DNA of 64,000 bases. It comes from Sulfuritalea sp. GTDB lineage: Bacteria > Pseudomonadota > Gammaproteobacteria > Burkholderiales > Rhodocyclaceae. Positions 1 to 7,587 of the stretch are shown in pieces (within the stretch, counting starts at the first letter, position 1; every line of letters begins with the position of its first letter). Under the pieces are notes generated by a model. That model did no database searches. It was not told the origin of the DNA and worked only from the letters and a program-made list of their open reading frames with translations. Position numbers and translations under genes: made by a program. The stretch is from positions 1 to 64,000 of the forward strand of contig JAMPYF010000022.1 in assembly GCA_023700805.1 (NCBI GenBank), in the 5' to 3' direction.

Positions 1-402
1 CGGCGCCTTCGCCGACAAGCACGTCGGCACCGCCAAGCCGGTCGCCATCAGCGGCATCAGCCTCGTCGGCGCCGATGCCGGCAACTACACGCTGGCCGAC
101 ACCACCGCAGCCACTACGGCCGACATCACCTCGGCCCCGATCAGCGCGGTCACCGGTATCACCGCCGCGAGCCGGGTCTATGACGCCACCACCACGGCCA
201 CGCTCGACACCGCCGGCGCCGCCTTCAGCGGCCGCTTCGGCAGCGACGACCTCGCGGTCGCCACCGCCAGCGGCGCCTTCGCCGACAAGCACGTCGGCAC
301 CGCCAAGCCGGTCGCCATCAGCGGCATCACCCTGTCCGGCACCGATGCCGGCAACTACACGCTGGCCGACACCACCGCAGCCACTACGGCCGACATCACC
401 CC
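1..402 (+). repeat. 270-bp tandem repeat units inside the adhesin gene
   Basis: Bases 1-132 and 271-402 differ at only a handful of positions, and the spacing is exactly 270 bp, which keeps the reading frame. They are consecutive adhesin repeat modules. Such near-identity suggests recent duplication or ongoing homogenisation and would permit change in repeat number. Confidence 0.85.
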
Positions 403-2197
403 CGCCACCCTGACCCCATCGTTCGGCAGCTTCGACAAGATCTACGACGGGAGCACGACTGCAACGGCAAGCGTCACGGACAACCGGATCGGCAGCGATG
501 CGCTGACTCTGAGTTACAACGCGAACTTCTCCGACCGCCATGCCGCCGCCGGAAAGCTCGTTACCGTCAACGGCATCAGCCTCAGCGGCGCAGATGCGGG
601 CAATTACAGCCTGGCGGCCACTTCAGGCAGCCACAGCGCGAATATTGCGCAGCGCACATCGGTTAACTGGATCGGCGGTAGCGCTGGCAACTGGAGTACT
701 GCGGCCAACTGGTCCGGCAGCGCCATCCCCGACCGCAACAATGTGGCGGCAGTCGATCTCGGCAGCGCGGCGGTGAGTTACGACTACAGCAGCGCCCAGG
801 CCGATGCAGCCGTGCTGAACAGCCTTGCCGGCACCGGCAGCCTGACGCTTGCGGGTGGCACCTTGACCATCAACGAAGGAAGGCTGGCAATTTCGACCTG
901 GCTGCAGAATGCCGGAAATCTGCGCGGCACGGGCGGCCTGACGATATCGCAATCCATGACCATGAATGGTCCCGGCACCATCGATATCGGCGGACCGGTA
1001 AACATCACGCACAGTGGCAACCTGCAACTTTCCGGGATTACGACGGCGAATGCTCTTTCGGCCACTGCCACAGGGGGTATCCGCCTGTCCAGCGCGCTGG
1101 TCTCGCTCGGAAACGTCGGGCTTGCCGCAACCGGCGGCTTGCTTGAGCTTGCCTATCCGCTGAGCGGCGCCAATGTAGCACTGGCCGGAGCGACGATCGA
1201 TGTCCTGGCTCCGGTCTCCGCCTCGGCCGATCTCATTCTTGGCGGCAACGCGGTGAACCTCAATGCCAGCGTTGCCGCGCAGAATATCGCGCTCGGCGCG
1301 GGCACGCTGAACATCGGTCCCGGAGCCGGTCTGGCCGCCGGCAACAGCCTCGCGGCTGCTGTCACGGGAAATGCCAGCATTGACGGGGGCTACGTCAGGA
1401 CAGGCAATGGCGAGCTGAAGATGCTGGTCGGTGGCGACCTCATGATGGGTAACGGCGGCTATATCCACGGCGGTTACAACAACAGTGTGCCCTACCCGGA
1501 TGTGCGAATCCTGGTCGGAGGCTCCCTCAAGCTCAACAACGGAGCGCACGTCGACGCATCCAACGACGCATTTATCGGCCTGCAGGGAGCCCAATCGATG
1601 CTGGTTTTGAACGATGGCACCCCCGGCCAGACCCCGTCCTATGTCCTTTCCGACCGGGGAACGGGTGTCCCATCCACAACCTACCTGAACTTCCTCAATC
1701 GCAGTTCCGGCGGGATAGTGATCGACGGCGTGGAGACCACCGCCACGGTCCCCGGCGGCAGCGGCTTCTACCTCGTGAACACCGGCACTCCTGCAGTCCC
1801 CGGCAGCGGACTGGCGATAAGCTACGCGGTTCAGCCCAGCGATTCCGGCACGGAGACCCAGCAGGTGATCAAGGACATCCAGAAAGCGGCGGAAACCGGC
1901 TCGGTAGTCGAATCGCCCACCGAATCGGACCAACCGCCGCCGCCCGAAGCCCCTCGCAGCGATCCGACACAGCCGCCGCAAGACCCGACCGCGACCACCG
2001 GGGGTACCGAAGGCAGCTTCGGCAGCGAAGCCGACACCGGAGCAACAACCAACGGCGATCAGACGCCGTCCGAAACGAAGAAGGCCGAAAAAGACGAGAA
2101 GGACAAGAAAGACAAAAAGGATCAGGAATCGGAGGAGGCGAAGAAAGACAAGAAGGACGAGGGGCCGCCCCAGAAAAAGGTCGCCCATTGCACCTGA
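1..2197 (+). CDS. YDG/MBG-repeat filamentous adhesin, 3' part only
   Basis: The reading frame is open from base 2 to the TGA at 2195-2197, so this is the C-terminal 731 residues of a longer surface protein whose start lies outside the window. It opens with YDG/MBG-type repeats: the DNA of bases 1-132 recurs almost unchanged at 271-402 (period 270 bp, 90 residues), and a diverged unit follows at about 407-660. Recurrent DAGNYTL and VYD/IYDG motifs mark these units. The middle is rich in Gly, Asn, Ala and Ser, as in beta-helical filamentous-haemagglutinin-like exoproteins. The C-terminus has a Pro/Thr/Gln linker and then a highly charged Lys/Glu/Asp tail (about 2074-2180) before the last residues AHCT. 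Likely a two-partner-type secreted adhesin; no transporter gene is visible here. Confidence 0.8.
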   Translation, partial: GAFADKHVGTAKPVAISGISLVGADAGNYTLADTTAATTADITSAPISAVTGITAASRVYDATTTATLDTAGAAFSGRFGSDDLAVATASGAFADKHVGTAKPVAISGITLSGTDAGNYTLADTTAATTADITPATLTPSFGSFDKIYDGSTTATASVTDNRIGSDALTLSYNANFSDRHAAAGKLVTVNGISLSGADAGNYSLAATSGSHSANIAQRTSVNWIGGSAGNWSTAANWSGSAIPDRNNVAAVDLGSAAVSYDYSSAQADAAVLNSLAGTGSLTLAGGTLTINEGRLAISTWLQNAGNLRGTGGLTISQSMTMNGPGTIDIGGPVNITHSGNLQLSGITTANALSATATGGIRLSSALVSLGNVGLAATGGLLELAYPLSGANVALAGATIDVLAPVSASADLILGGNAVNLNASVAAQNIALGAGTLNIGPGAGLAAGNSLAAAVTGNASIDGGYVRTGNGELKMLVGGDLMMGNGGYIHGGYNNSVPYPDVRILVGGSLKLNNGAHVDASNDAFIGLQGAQSMLVLNDGTPGQTPSYVLSDRGTGVPSTTYLNFLNRSSGGIVIDGVETTATVPGGSGFYLVNTGTPAVPGSGLAISYAVQPSDSGTETQQVIKDIQKAAETGSVVESPTESDQPPPPEAPRSDPTQPPQDPTATTGGTEGSFGSEADTGATTNGDQTPSETKKAEKDEKDKKDKKDQESEEAKKDKKDEGPPQKKVAHCT

Positions 2198-2254
2198 GCA
2201 CACGGGCGCGACGATACCCGCAATCGTTGTTTCAGGCTCAACCTGTACCGTCGC

Positions 2255-2462
2255 CGGCGCGCTGCGCACCTGGTTTCGTCCACCTTGCTTGGCGGCATGC
2301 AAGGCCGCGTCGCCCAGCTTGAGCAAAGCTCGCCGTTGACGACATCATGCCCGGGACATCCGGCGATTCCGATGCTGGCCGTCAGTTGCAGGCCGTCGCT
2401 GGCCGGGGCCGCAATCTTTAACCGCAGGCTCGCCGCAAGATCGGCGTCCCTGATCATGACAA
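2255..2462 (-). pseudogene. Remnant of a GGDEF (diguanylate cyclase) C-terminus, frameshifted
   Basis: On the minus strand one frame reads the end of a GGDEF domain, with LTASIGIAG as the typical strand near its end, followed by a Gly-Glu-Leu. The match then continues in another frame as KLGDAALHAAKQGGRNQV, the usual final helix. Between Glu-Leu and Lys-Leu the spacing is one base short of a whole codon, so a single-base deletion near 2326-2330 explains the break. The GGDEF motif and the N-terminal half are absent. This fills the otherwise gene-free stretch 2198-2597. Confidence 0.65.
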
Positions 2463-2597
2463 TGGATATCGTAGAATTTCTTGCACGGGATTGCACGCTA
2501 TTCTCGGTAGTCAAAAATGCTTATGTCCCGATACGACGAATCTAGCGGGCGAAATTTTTGCCGCTGCTAGACTCAAAAGAAACGGGGAGGAAAACAC

Positions 2598-3422
2598 ATG
2601 GGCATGCTGGACTGGTTCAAGGGCATCATGCAGGGCGAAGACAAATCCGCCGCGGCGTCGGCCTCCACGCAGCCTGGTGCGGACGAAAAGGGGGCCGAAG
2701 TCGCCGGCCTCAATTTCAAGACGGCGGTCGACGCCCACATGAAATGGAAGGTTCGCCTGGAGGCCTACATCAACGGCACCAGCACCGAGCAGCTCAAGGT
2801 CGAGGTGGTGTCGCGCGACGACCAATGCCCGCTCGGCAAATGGATCTACGACATGGGCGGCGAGAAGTTCGGCTATTCCGAAACCTTCTTCGACATGAAG
2901 GCCCACCATGCCCACTTCCATCGCTGCGCCGGCGAAGTGCTGGCGGCGGCCCAGGCCGGCGACACCGCCAGCGCCACCAAGCTGCTGCAGGGCGGCGACT
3001 ACATCAAGGCCTCGGAGCGGGTCAAGATGCTGCTGGCGCGCATGTTCATCCTGGCCTCGGACGGCAAGGAGGCGATCGACTCCCACCTCAAATGGAAGGC
3101 GCGCCTGCGCGACTACATCAAGGGCGAAAGCCGGGAAAACCTGCGGGTCGAAAACGTTTCCCGCGACGACATGTGTCCCCTCGGATACTGGCTCAACGGC
3201 ATCGGCGGCGAGCGCTTCGGCAACACGCCGGCCTTCTCGGTGCTGAAGTCGCGCCACGCCCATTTCCATCGCTGCGCCGGCGAAGTGCTGAGCATCGCCC
3301 AGCAGGGAGAGCGCGACAAGGCGCTGCAGATGCTGGAGCACGGCGCCTATCCCGACGCCTCGCAGCAGGTCGCCGCGGCGGTCGTCACGCTGTTCGACGG
3401 CCAGAAGAAAGCCGCCGCCTGA
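2598..3422 (+). CDS. Tandem CZB (chemoreceptor zinc-binding) domain protein
   Basis: 274 residues. Two CZB domains in tandem occupy about residues 30-120 and 150-245. Each has the family's zinc ligands: an early His (AHMKWK; SHLKWK), the Cys motif (QCPLGKW; MCPLGYW), and a closing HAHFHRC. CZB domains normally sit at the end of chemoreceptors or diguanylate cyclases and sense zinc or hypochlorous acid. Here there is no signalling domain, membrane segment or signal peptide, so this is a soluble stand-alone sensor or zinc buffer. The start is supported by a strong GGGAGG ribosome site. The GGDEF remnant immediately upstream suggests a former c-di-GMP neighbour. Confidence 0.85.
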   Translation: MGMLDWFKGIMQGEDKSAAASASTQPGADEKGAEVAGLNFKTAVDAHMKWKVRLEAYINGTSTEQLKVEVVSRDDQCPLGKWIYDMGGEKFGYSETFFDMKAHHAHFHRCAGEVLAAAQAGDTASATKLLQGGDYIKASERVKMLLARMFILASDGKEAIDSHLKWKARLRDYIKGESRENLRVENVSRDDMCPLGYWLNGIGGERFGNTPAFSVLKSRHAHFHRCAGEVLSIAQQGERDKALQMLEHGAYPDASQQVAAAVVTLFDGQKKAAA

Positions 3423-3497
3423 GATCAAAGGCCGGACCGGCCTTGCGCCATCGATCTCCTGCAATACTGATAGAAACCCGTTTCGGAGCACCAGCCC

Positions 3498-4661
3498 ATG
3501 CAGCCCGGTCCCAGGGAGATCGTCACTCCCTTTCGCCCCATCCCGCTCGACGTGCCGGAGGGCATGAAGCCCAACGAGTTCTTCAACAGCGCCGAGAATC
3601 TCGCCGACCTGGTGCACAACAACGGCCTGCTGAAGAACCCCGAGGGCCTGCTGCTGTACCGCAAGGCGCTGGGCCATAGCAACGAGTTCGACTGCTCGAT
3701 CATCTACGACACCTCGCAGGCCATCCTCGATCCGCTGGGCCGCCCGGTACGCCGCACCCAGGTGCCGGACGCGGTGAAGAACGTCTGGAACCGCATGAAC
3801 CAGATCATCGTCGAGTTCATGCTGGAACGCTATCCCGATCCGGCCCGCCACCTGGTGCTGGCGGGCGAAGCCAGCCTCGACGCCACCTGGCCGCTGACCT
3901 CGCCCGGCGTGCCGAGCATCCGCATGCTGCACAACCACTTCATCGTCTTCGACCAGCGCCAGTTGCGCGAGGCGCCGCTGGCCGACGCCGACAACCCGAA
4001 CCTGACCGACGGCGGCCAGCATTCGCTGTTCCAGGCCCATATGCGCGACGTGTACCGTGCCTTCTTTGCCGAACTCGATTTGCAGATACTCAAGCCCTGC
4101 GCGGAGGAATCCGGCCGCATCGCGCTGACCGGCTATCCGCAAGGCCTGCCGAGCTGGGAAGTCCAGGGCGGTGCGGCGGCGCTGAAGGAAGTGCGCTTCT
4201 GGAAGGAATACGACACCCTGCTCAAGGGCTTCATCGACTTCTACCGCACCTTCTTCACCCAGGTGTCGACGCGCAACGCGCCGCTGCCGCGCGACATCTA
4301 TTTCCCGGAGCGGGTCGAGGCCCGGCTGCAGTTCGACAACGACTTCCTCAAGACCGCCAAGATGGTGCGCGAGCGCTGCATCAAGGACGCCCGCTACGCC
4401 AACGCGATCCGCTGGCAGCCGGCCTTCAAGCAGTTGATCTACCGCAACGACGAAGGCAAGCTGATCGTCACCATCAGCCAGAACTCGATCGGCAACGCCA
4501 TCACCGAACTGCTCGGCGTGGTGGTCAGGCGCACGCCCGATGCCGAGACCTACGCCCGCGCCGAGCCGGCGCTGATCGAGAAGCTGCTCGAAGTGCGCCG
4601 CCGGCTGGTCGCGGCGGACCTGGGCGAAGGCATCGCCACGCCGCACTGGCCGGCGGCCTGA
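3498..4661 (+). CDS. Conserved protein of unknown function, 387 aa
   Basis: 387 residues, soluble, no signal peptide or transmembrane segment. I do not recognise the family. Visible points are a central MLHNHFIVFD segment (residues about 135-145), which recalls HIT/GalT-type His motifs without matching one clearly, and many aromatic and charged residues of a normal enzyme-like composition. It lies 75 bp after the CZB gene on the same strand and could be co-transcribed with it. The ATG at 3498 follows a weak GGAGC site. Function is not assigned. Confidence 0.75.
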   Translation: MQPGPREIVTPFRPIPLDVPEGMKPNEFFNSAENLADLVHNNGLLKNPEGLLLYRKALGHSNEFDCSIIYDTSQAILDPLGRPVRRTQVPDAVKNVWNRMNQIIVEFMLERYPDPARHLVLAGEASLDATWPLTSPGVPSIRMLHNHFIVFDQRQLREAPLADADNPNLTDGGQHSLFQAHMRDVYRAFFAELDLQILKPCAEESGRIALTGYPQGLPSWEVQGGAAALKEVRFWKEYDTLLKGFIDFYRTFFTQVSTRNAPLPRDIYFPERVEARLQFDNDFLKTAKMVRERCIKDARYANAIRWQPAFKQLIYRNDEGKLIVTISQNSIGNAITELLGVVVRRTPDAETYARAEPALIEKLLEVRRRLVAADLGEGIATPHWPAA

Positions 4662-4684
4662 GCGCCGCGCCGCGCACCGCGGAA

Positions 4685-4710
4685 TCGCCGTAGCGCCAGC
4701 GCCAACTTTC
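4685..4710 (-). repeat. Dispersed ~25-bp repeat, copy 1 (intergenic)
   Basis: On the minus strand this carries the core GTTGGCGCTGGCG followed by CTACGGCGA. It is identical over about 25 bases to copy 2 near 16804. It lies downstream of the 387-aa gene, next to REP-like hairpins. Confidence 0.7.
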
Positions 4711-4726
4711 GGCGTGCCAGGCACCC

Positions 4727-4793
4727 GTAGGGCCGGCTTCGGTCGGCCAAGGGGTGGTTGGCGGACTGAAGTCCGCCCTGCGGTCCGCGCTAC
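4727..4793. repeat. REP/BIME-like pair of hairpins
   Basis: Two short palindromes lie side by side: GGCCGGCTTCGGTCGGCC at 4731-4748 and GGCGGACTGAAGTCCGCC at 4760-4777. They are flanked by GTAGGG on the left and CGCTAC on the right, the inverted arrangement of a bacterial interspersed mosaic element. It sits between two genes transcribed in the same direction. Confidence 0.6.
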
Positions 4794-4838
4794 CGACCAC
4801 GGAATCCCGACTCAGCAAGCCCGATCTTCGCGCGCGGA

Positions 4839-4886
4839 TTGTGCGCGCGGCGAGAATATCGGATAATCCTTTGTATACCGCATACA
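4839..4886 (+). promoter_or_regulatory. Promoter with TATAC-type palindrome upstream of the HCDH/ECH gene
   Basis: A -35 TTGTGC (4839-4844), 17-bp spacer and -10 GATAAT (4862-4867) are followed by the inverted repeat TGTATACCGCATACA (4872-4886). Sites of the same design occur at 21294-21311 and 28019-28032, so I infer a shared regulator. No regulator gene lies next to it. Confidence 0.5.
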
Positions 4887-4898
4887 CAGGAACCGATC

Positions 4899-6911
4899 AT
4901 GACCGCCAGCTTCGCCAATCCCCTGCTCGCCACCCCCGCCCGCCCCCTGCCGCGCGCCGTCGCCGTGATCGGCGCCGGCACCATCGGCCCCGACATCGGC
5001 TACTACCTCAAGAGCGCGCTGCCGGACCTCAAACTATATCTGGTCGATGTCTCGCAAAAGGCCGTGGACGCAGCGCTGCTGCGCTTTCAGGAGTATTCGC
5101 GCAAGGCCGTGGCGCGCGGCAAGATGAGCGAGGCCGATGCCGCCGCGGTGACGTCCAAGCTGTTCGGCACGCTCGACTATGCTGACATCGCCGACTGCGA
5201 CTGGGTGATCGAAGCCGCCACCGAGAATCTGGCGCTGAAGCGCAAGATCTTCGCCCAGATCGAGGCCGTGGTCAGCCCCGAGGCGCTGATCACCTCCAAC
5301 ACCAGCTCGCTGCCGGCGGAGCTGATCTTCTCTGAACTCCAGCACCCGCGCCGGGCGACAGTCACCCACTTCTTCGCCCCGGCCTGGCGCAACCCGGCTG
5401 TCGAAGTCATCCGCTGGGAAAAGACCGACCCGGCCGTGGTCGAATACCTGCGCTGGACCTTCTGCATGACCGGCAAGGTGCCGCTGGTGACGGCCGACGT
5501 CGCCTGCTTCATGCTCGACCGCATTTTCGACAACTGGTGCAACGAGTCGGCGATGCTGCTCGACCGCGCCACCGCGGCCGAAGTCGACAGCGTCGCCAGC
5601 GAGTTCGTCCATGCCGGCCCCTTCTTCGTGCTCAATCTCGCGCACGGCAACCCGATCATCACCGAGACCAACACCCTGCAGGCCGAGATGGAGGGCGAAC
5701 ACTACACTCCGGCGCCTATCTTCCGCTCGGTCGACAGCTGGCTCACGGTGCCGCCCGGCAAGCGCGTCGAGGTCGCCGCGGACACGGCACAGGCGGTGCG
5801 CGAACGCCTGCTCGGCATCCTGTTCTCGCAAAGCGTGGACATCGTCGACCGCAAGATCGGCGACTCGGCCGACCTCGACCTCGGCTGCCGCCTGGCGCTC
5901 GGTTTCAAGAACGGCCCGCTCGACCTGATGCGCAATCTCGGCGAGCAGACCAGCGGCAATGCGCTGATGCGCCTGCGCCAGGAGCGCCCCGGCATGCCCA
6001 TGCCGCAGCAGCCCTTCGCCGACTACCAGGGCTTCCTGCGCCACATCCTGGTCGACGACCTGGGCGACGTCAAGGTCATCACCCTGCGCCGGCCCGAAGC
6101 CATGAACGCGCTGCACGACGAGATGAACGACGAGATCCTCTCGGTCATCCGCCGCTTCGAGAACGACCCCAAGGTCGCCGGCTTCGTCCTCACCGGCTAC
6201 GGCGCGCGCGCCTTCTGCGCCGGCGGCGACATCGGGCGCTTCGTCGACATGCTGGGCGACGCGCCGGCCTCGGAACAGTACGCGCGAGACTGCTCGCGCC
6301 TGCTGGTGCATCTGGACCAGATGAAGAAGCCGGTGGTCGCGGCGCTCAACGGCATCGCGCTGGGCGGCGGATTCGAACTCGCCGCGCGCTGCCACAGCAT
6401 CGTCGCCCTCAAGCGCGCCTGGATCCAGATGCCCGAAGTCACGCTGGGCATCGTCCATGGCATCGGCGCCATGGTCGTGCCCTACCGGCGCTGGCCGCAC
6501 GCGACGCCGACCTTCAACGCCATGCTGCGCACGGCCGAACGCCTCAAGGCCAGCCGCGCGCACGAACTCGGCATCATCGATGCGCTGGCCGACGACTACG
6601 CGCAACTGATTGCGCTGGCGGTGGCCCGCGTCGACGCGCTTGCGGGCAAGGTCAAGCCGATCGGCGACGCGCCGGTAGCCGTGAGCATCGAGCCGGTGGA
6701 AGCCCGCGCCGCCAGCGGCCAGGTGCTGAGCCGCGAATGCATAGACCTCATGGAGCAGGCCATCCTCGAAGCCGCCGCGGCAAAGAGCTTCGCCGCGGCG
6801 CTGGAAGTCGGCTACAAGGCCTTCGGCCTCTCGGCCTGCATCGAGAGCGCACGCGAAGGCATCACCGCCTTCAAGGAAAAACGCACGCCGGATTTCAGCA
6901 GGACGAAATAA
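4899..6911 (+). CDS. Bifunctional 3-hydroxyacyl-CoA dehydrogenase / enoyl-CoA hydratase
   Basis: 670 residues. The N-terminal half is an NAD-dependent 3-hydroxyacyl-CoA dehydrogenase, with the Rossmann motif AVIGAGTIG near residue 22, then NTSSLPAE and the catalytic His of THFFAP. The C-terminal part, from about residue 385, is a crotonase-fold hydratase with FCAGGDI as oxyanion-hole region and the two catalytic Glu in GGGFEL and MPEVTLG. The domain order is the reverse of FadB/FadJ and resembles the bifunctional crotonyl-CoA hydratase/3-hydroxybutyryl-CoA dehydrogenases known from archaea. It would convert crotonyl-CoA from glutaryl-CoA dehydrogenase (43733-44914) to acetoacetyl-CoA. I chose the ATG at 4899, just after the promoter-operator; an upstream in-frame start at 4839 would overlap the promoter. 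Confidence 0.85.
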   Translation: MTASFANPLLATPARPLPRAVAVIGAGTIGPDIGYYLKSALPDLKLYLVDVSQKAVDAALLRFQEYSRKAVARGKMSEADAAAVTSKLFGTLDYADIADCDWVIEAATENLALKRKIFAQIEAVVSPEALITSNTSSLPAELIFSELQHPRRATVTHFFAPAWRNPAVEVIRWEKTDPAVVEYLRWTFCMTGKVPLVTADVACFMLDRIFDNWCNESAMLLDRATAAEVDSVASEFVHAGPFFVLNLAHGNPIITETNTLQAEMEGEHYTPAPIFRSVDSWLTVPPGKRVEVAADTAQAVRERLLGILFSQSVDIVDRKIGDSADLDLGCRLALGFKNGPLDLMRNLGEQTSGNALMRLRQERPGMPMPQQPFADYQGFLRHILVDDLGDVKVITLRRPEAMNALHDEMNDEILSVIRRFENDPKVAGFVLTGYGARAFCAGGDIGRFVDMLGDAPASEQYARDCSRLLVHLDQMKKPVVAALNGIALGGGFELAARCHSIVALKRAWIQMPEVTLGIVHGIGAMVVPYRRWPHATPTFNAMLRTAERLKASRAHELGIIDALADDYAQLIALAVARVDALAGKVKPIGDAPVAVSIEPVEARAASGQVLSRECIDLMEQAILEAAAAKSFAAALEVGYKAFGLSACIESAREGITAFKEKRTPDFSRTK

Positions 6912-6936
6912 GCAATCATGCGACGCGACGACTTGG

Positions 6937-7488
6937 CTAACCCCTTCTGCCGCTTCCCCCATTGTTGAGTCTATTGACTCGTTCACAATGACGTTCATCG
7001 GTGGCGGGATCGCATTTAGCCAATTCTCTTAGCCAGGCCTTCTTGTCGCCAATGAAACGCGCGGTCGCACTGAGTTGAGCCTGGCCCCGCCCCCGCGCCG
7101 TGCACATAAACAAGCGTCCGTTCCTGTGGCTTGTGCAGTTGCACGCTTGGGGAGATCGGTCCTGTTGGGCGAACAGCTCGCGCGCCAGGCTGCAGGCGCG
7201 CTGTTTTTCGGTGGAGGAAGCCATCGCCAGATCGGGGTACGGGTCTTCGCTTTCGGCCGCCGGCCTGGCACCTGCTTTCGCTCCCTTGGGATCCTCCGCT
7301 TGCACGAGGCACATGTGCATGGCGCCGACCATATCGCAATCACAGTCGCCAGATGCCCGGCCAGTCTTGCTCGCCTGGGATTTCGCCCGCGAACAGGCAG
7401 CTTCGGCGCTCGCGGCGCTTGCCGAGAAAGTCTCCGCTGACGCGGCGCCGACACAAAGCAGAAGAATCAGGCCAATGGCAGTTTTCAA
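6937..7488 (-). CDS. Secreted Cys-motif protein of unknown function
   Basis: A TTG start at 7488 gives a clean signal peptide ending in CVGAASA and has AAAGG upstream. In-frame ATGs at 7536 and 7566 would add a less convincing N-terminus. The mature part contains two copies of a cysteine module, C-x16-C-x-C-x8-10-C: one begins at AACSRAK and the other at RACSLAR. The same module occurs once near the C-terminus of the adjacent 744-aa protein. No known domain is recognised. Probably periplasmic and co-transcribed with the two genes upstream (10380 down to 7588). Confidence 0.6.
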   Translation of the reverse strand: MKTAIGLILLLCVGAASAETFSASAASAEAACSRAKSQASKTGRASGDCDCDMVGAMHMCLVQAEDPKGAKAGARPAAESEDPYPDLAMASSTEKQRACSLARELFAQQDRSPQACNCTSHRNGRLFMCTARGRGQAQLSATARFIGDKKAWLRELAKCDPATDERHCERVNRLNNGGSGRRG

Positions 7489-7587
7489 GGAAATGCCTTT
7501 CAAAAGAGTGGTGCGAGCCGTTGCTTCGACGTACATCGAGGGCAGGTCAGAGCAAGTGGCTTGCATCGAAATCCATTCGGCCTGGGA

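Noticed and set aside
1..402. CRISPR array
   Set aside because: The repeats are 270-bp in-frame coding units, not short repeats with unique spacers; no cas genes in the window.
2511..4724. 737-codon minus frame opposite the CZB and 387-aa genes
   Set aside because: The plus strand has ribosome sites and a recognised domain pair. The minus frame is codon-complement noise.
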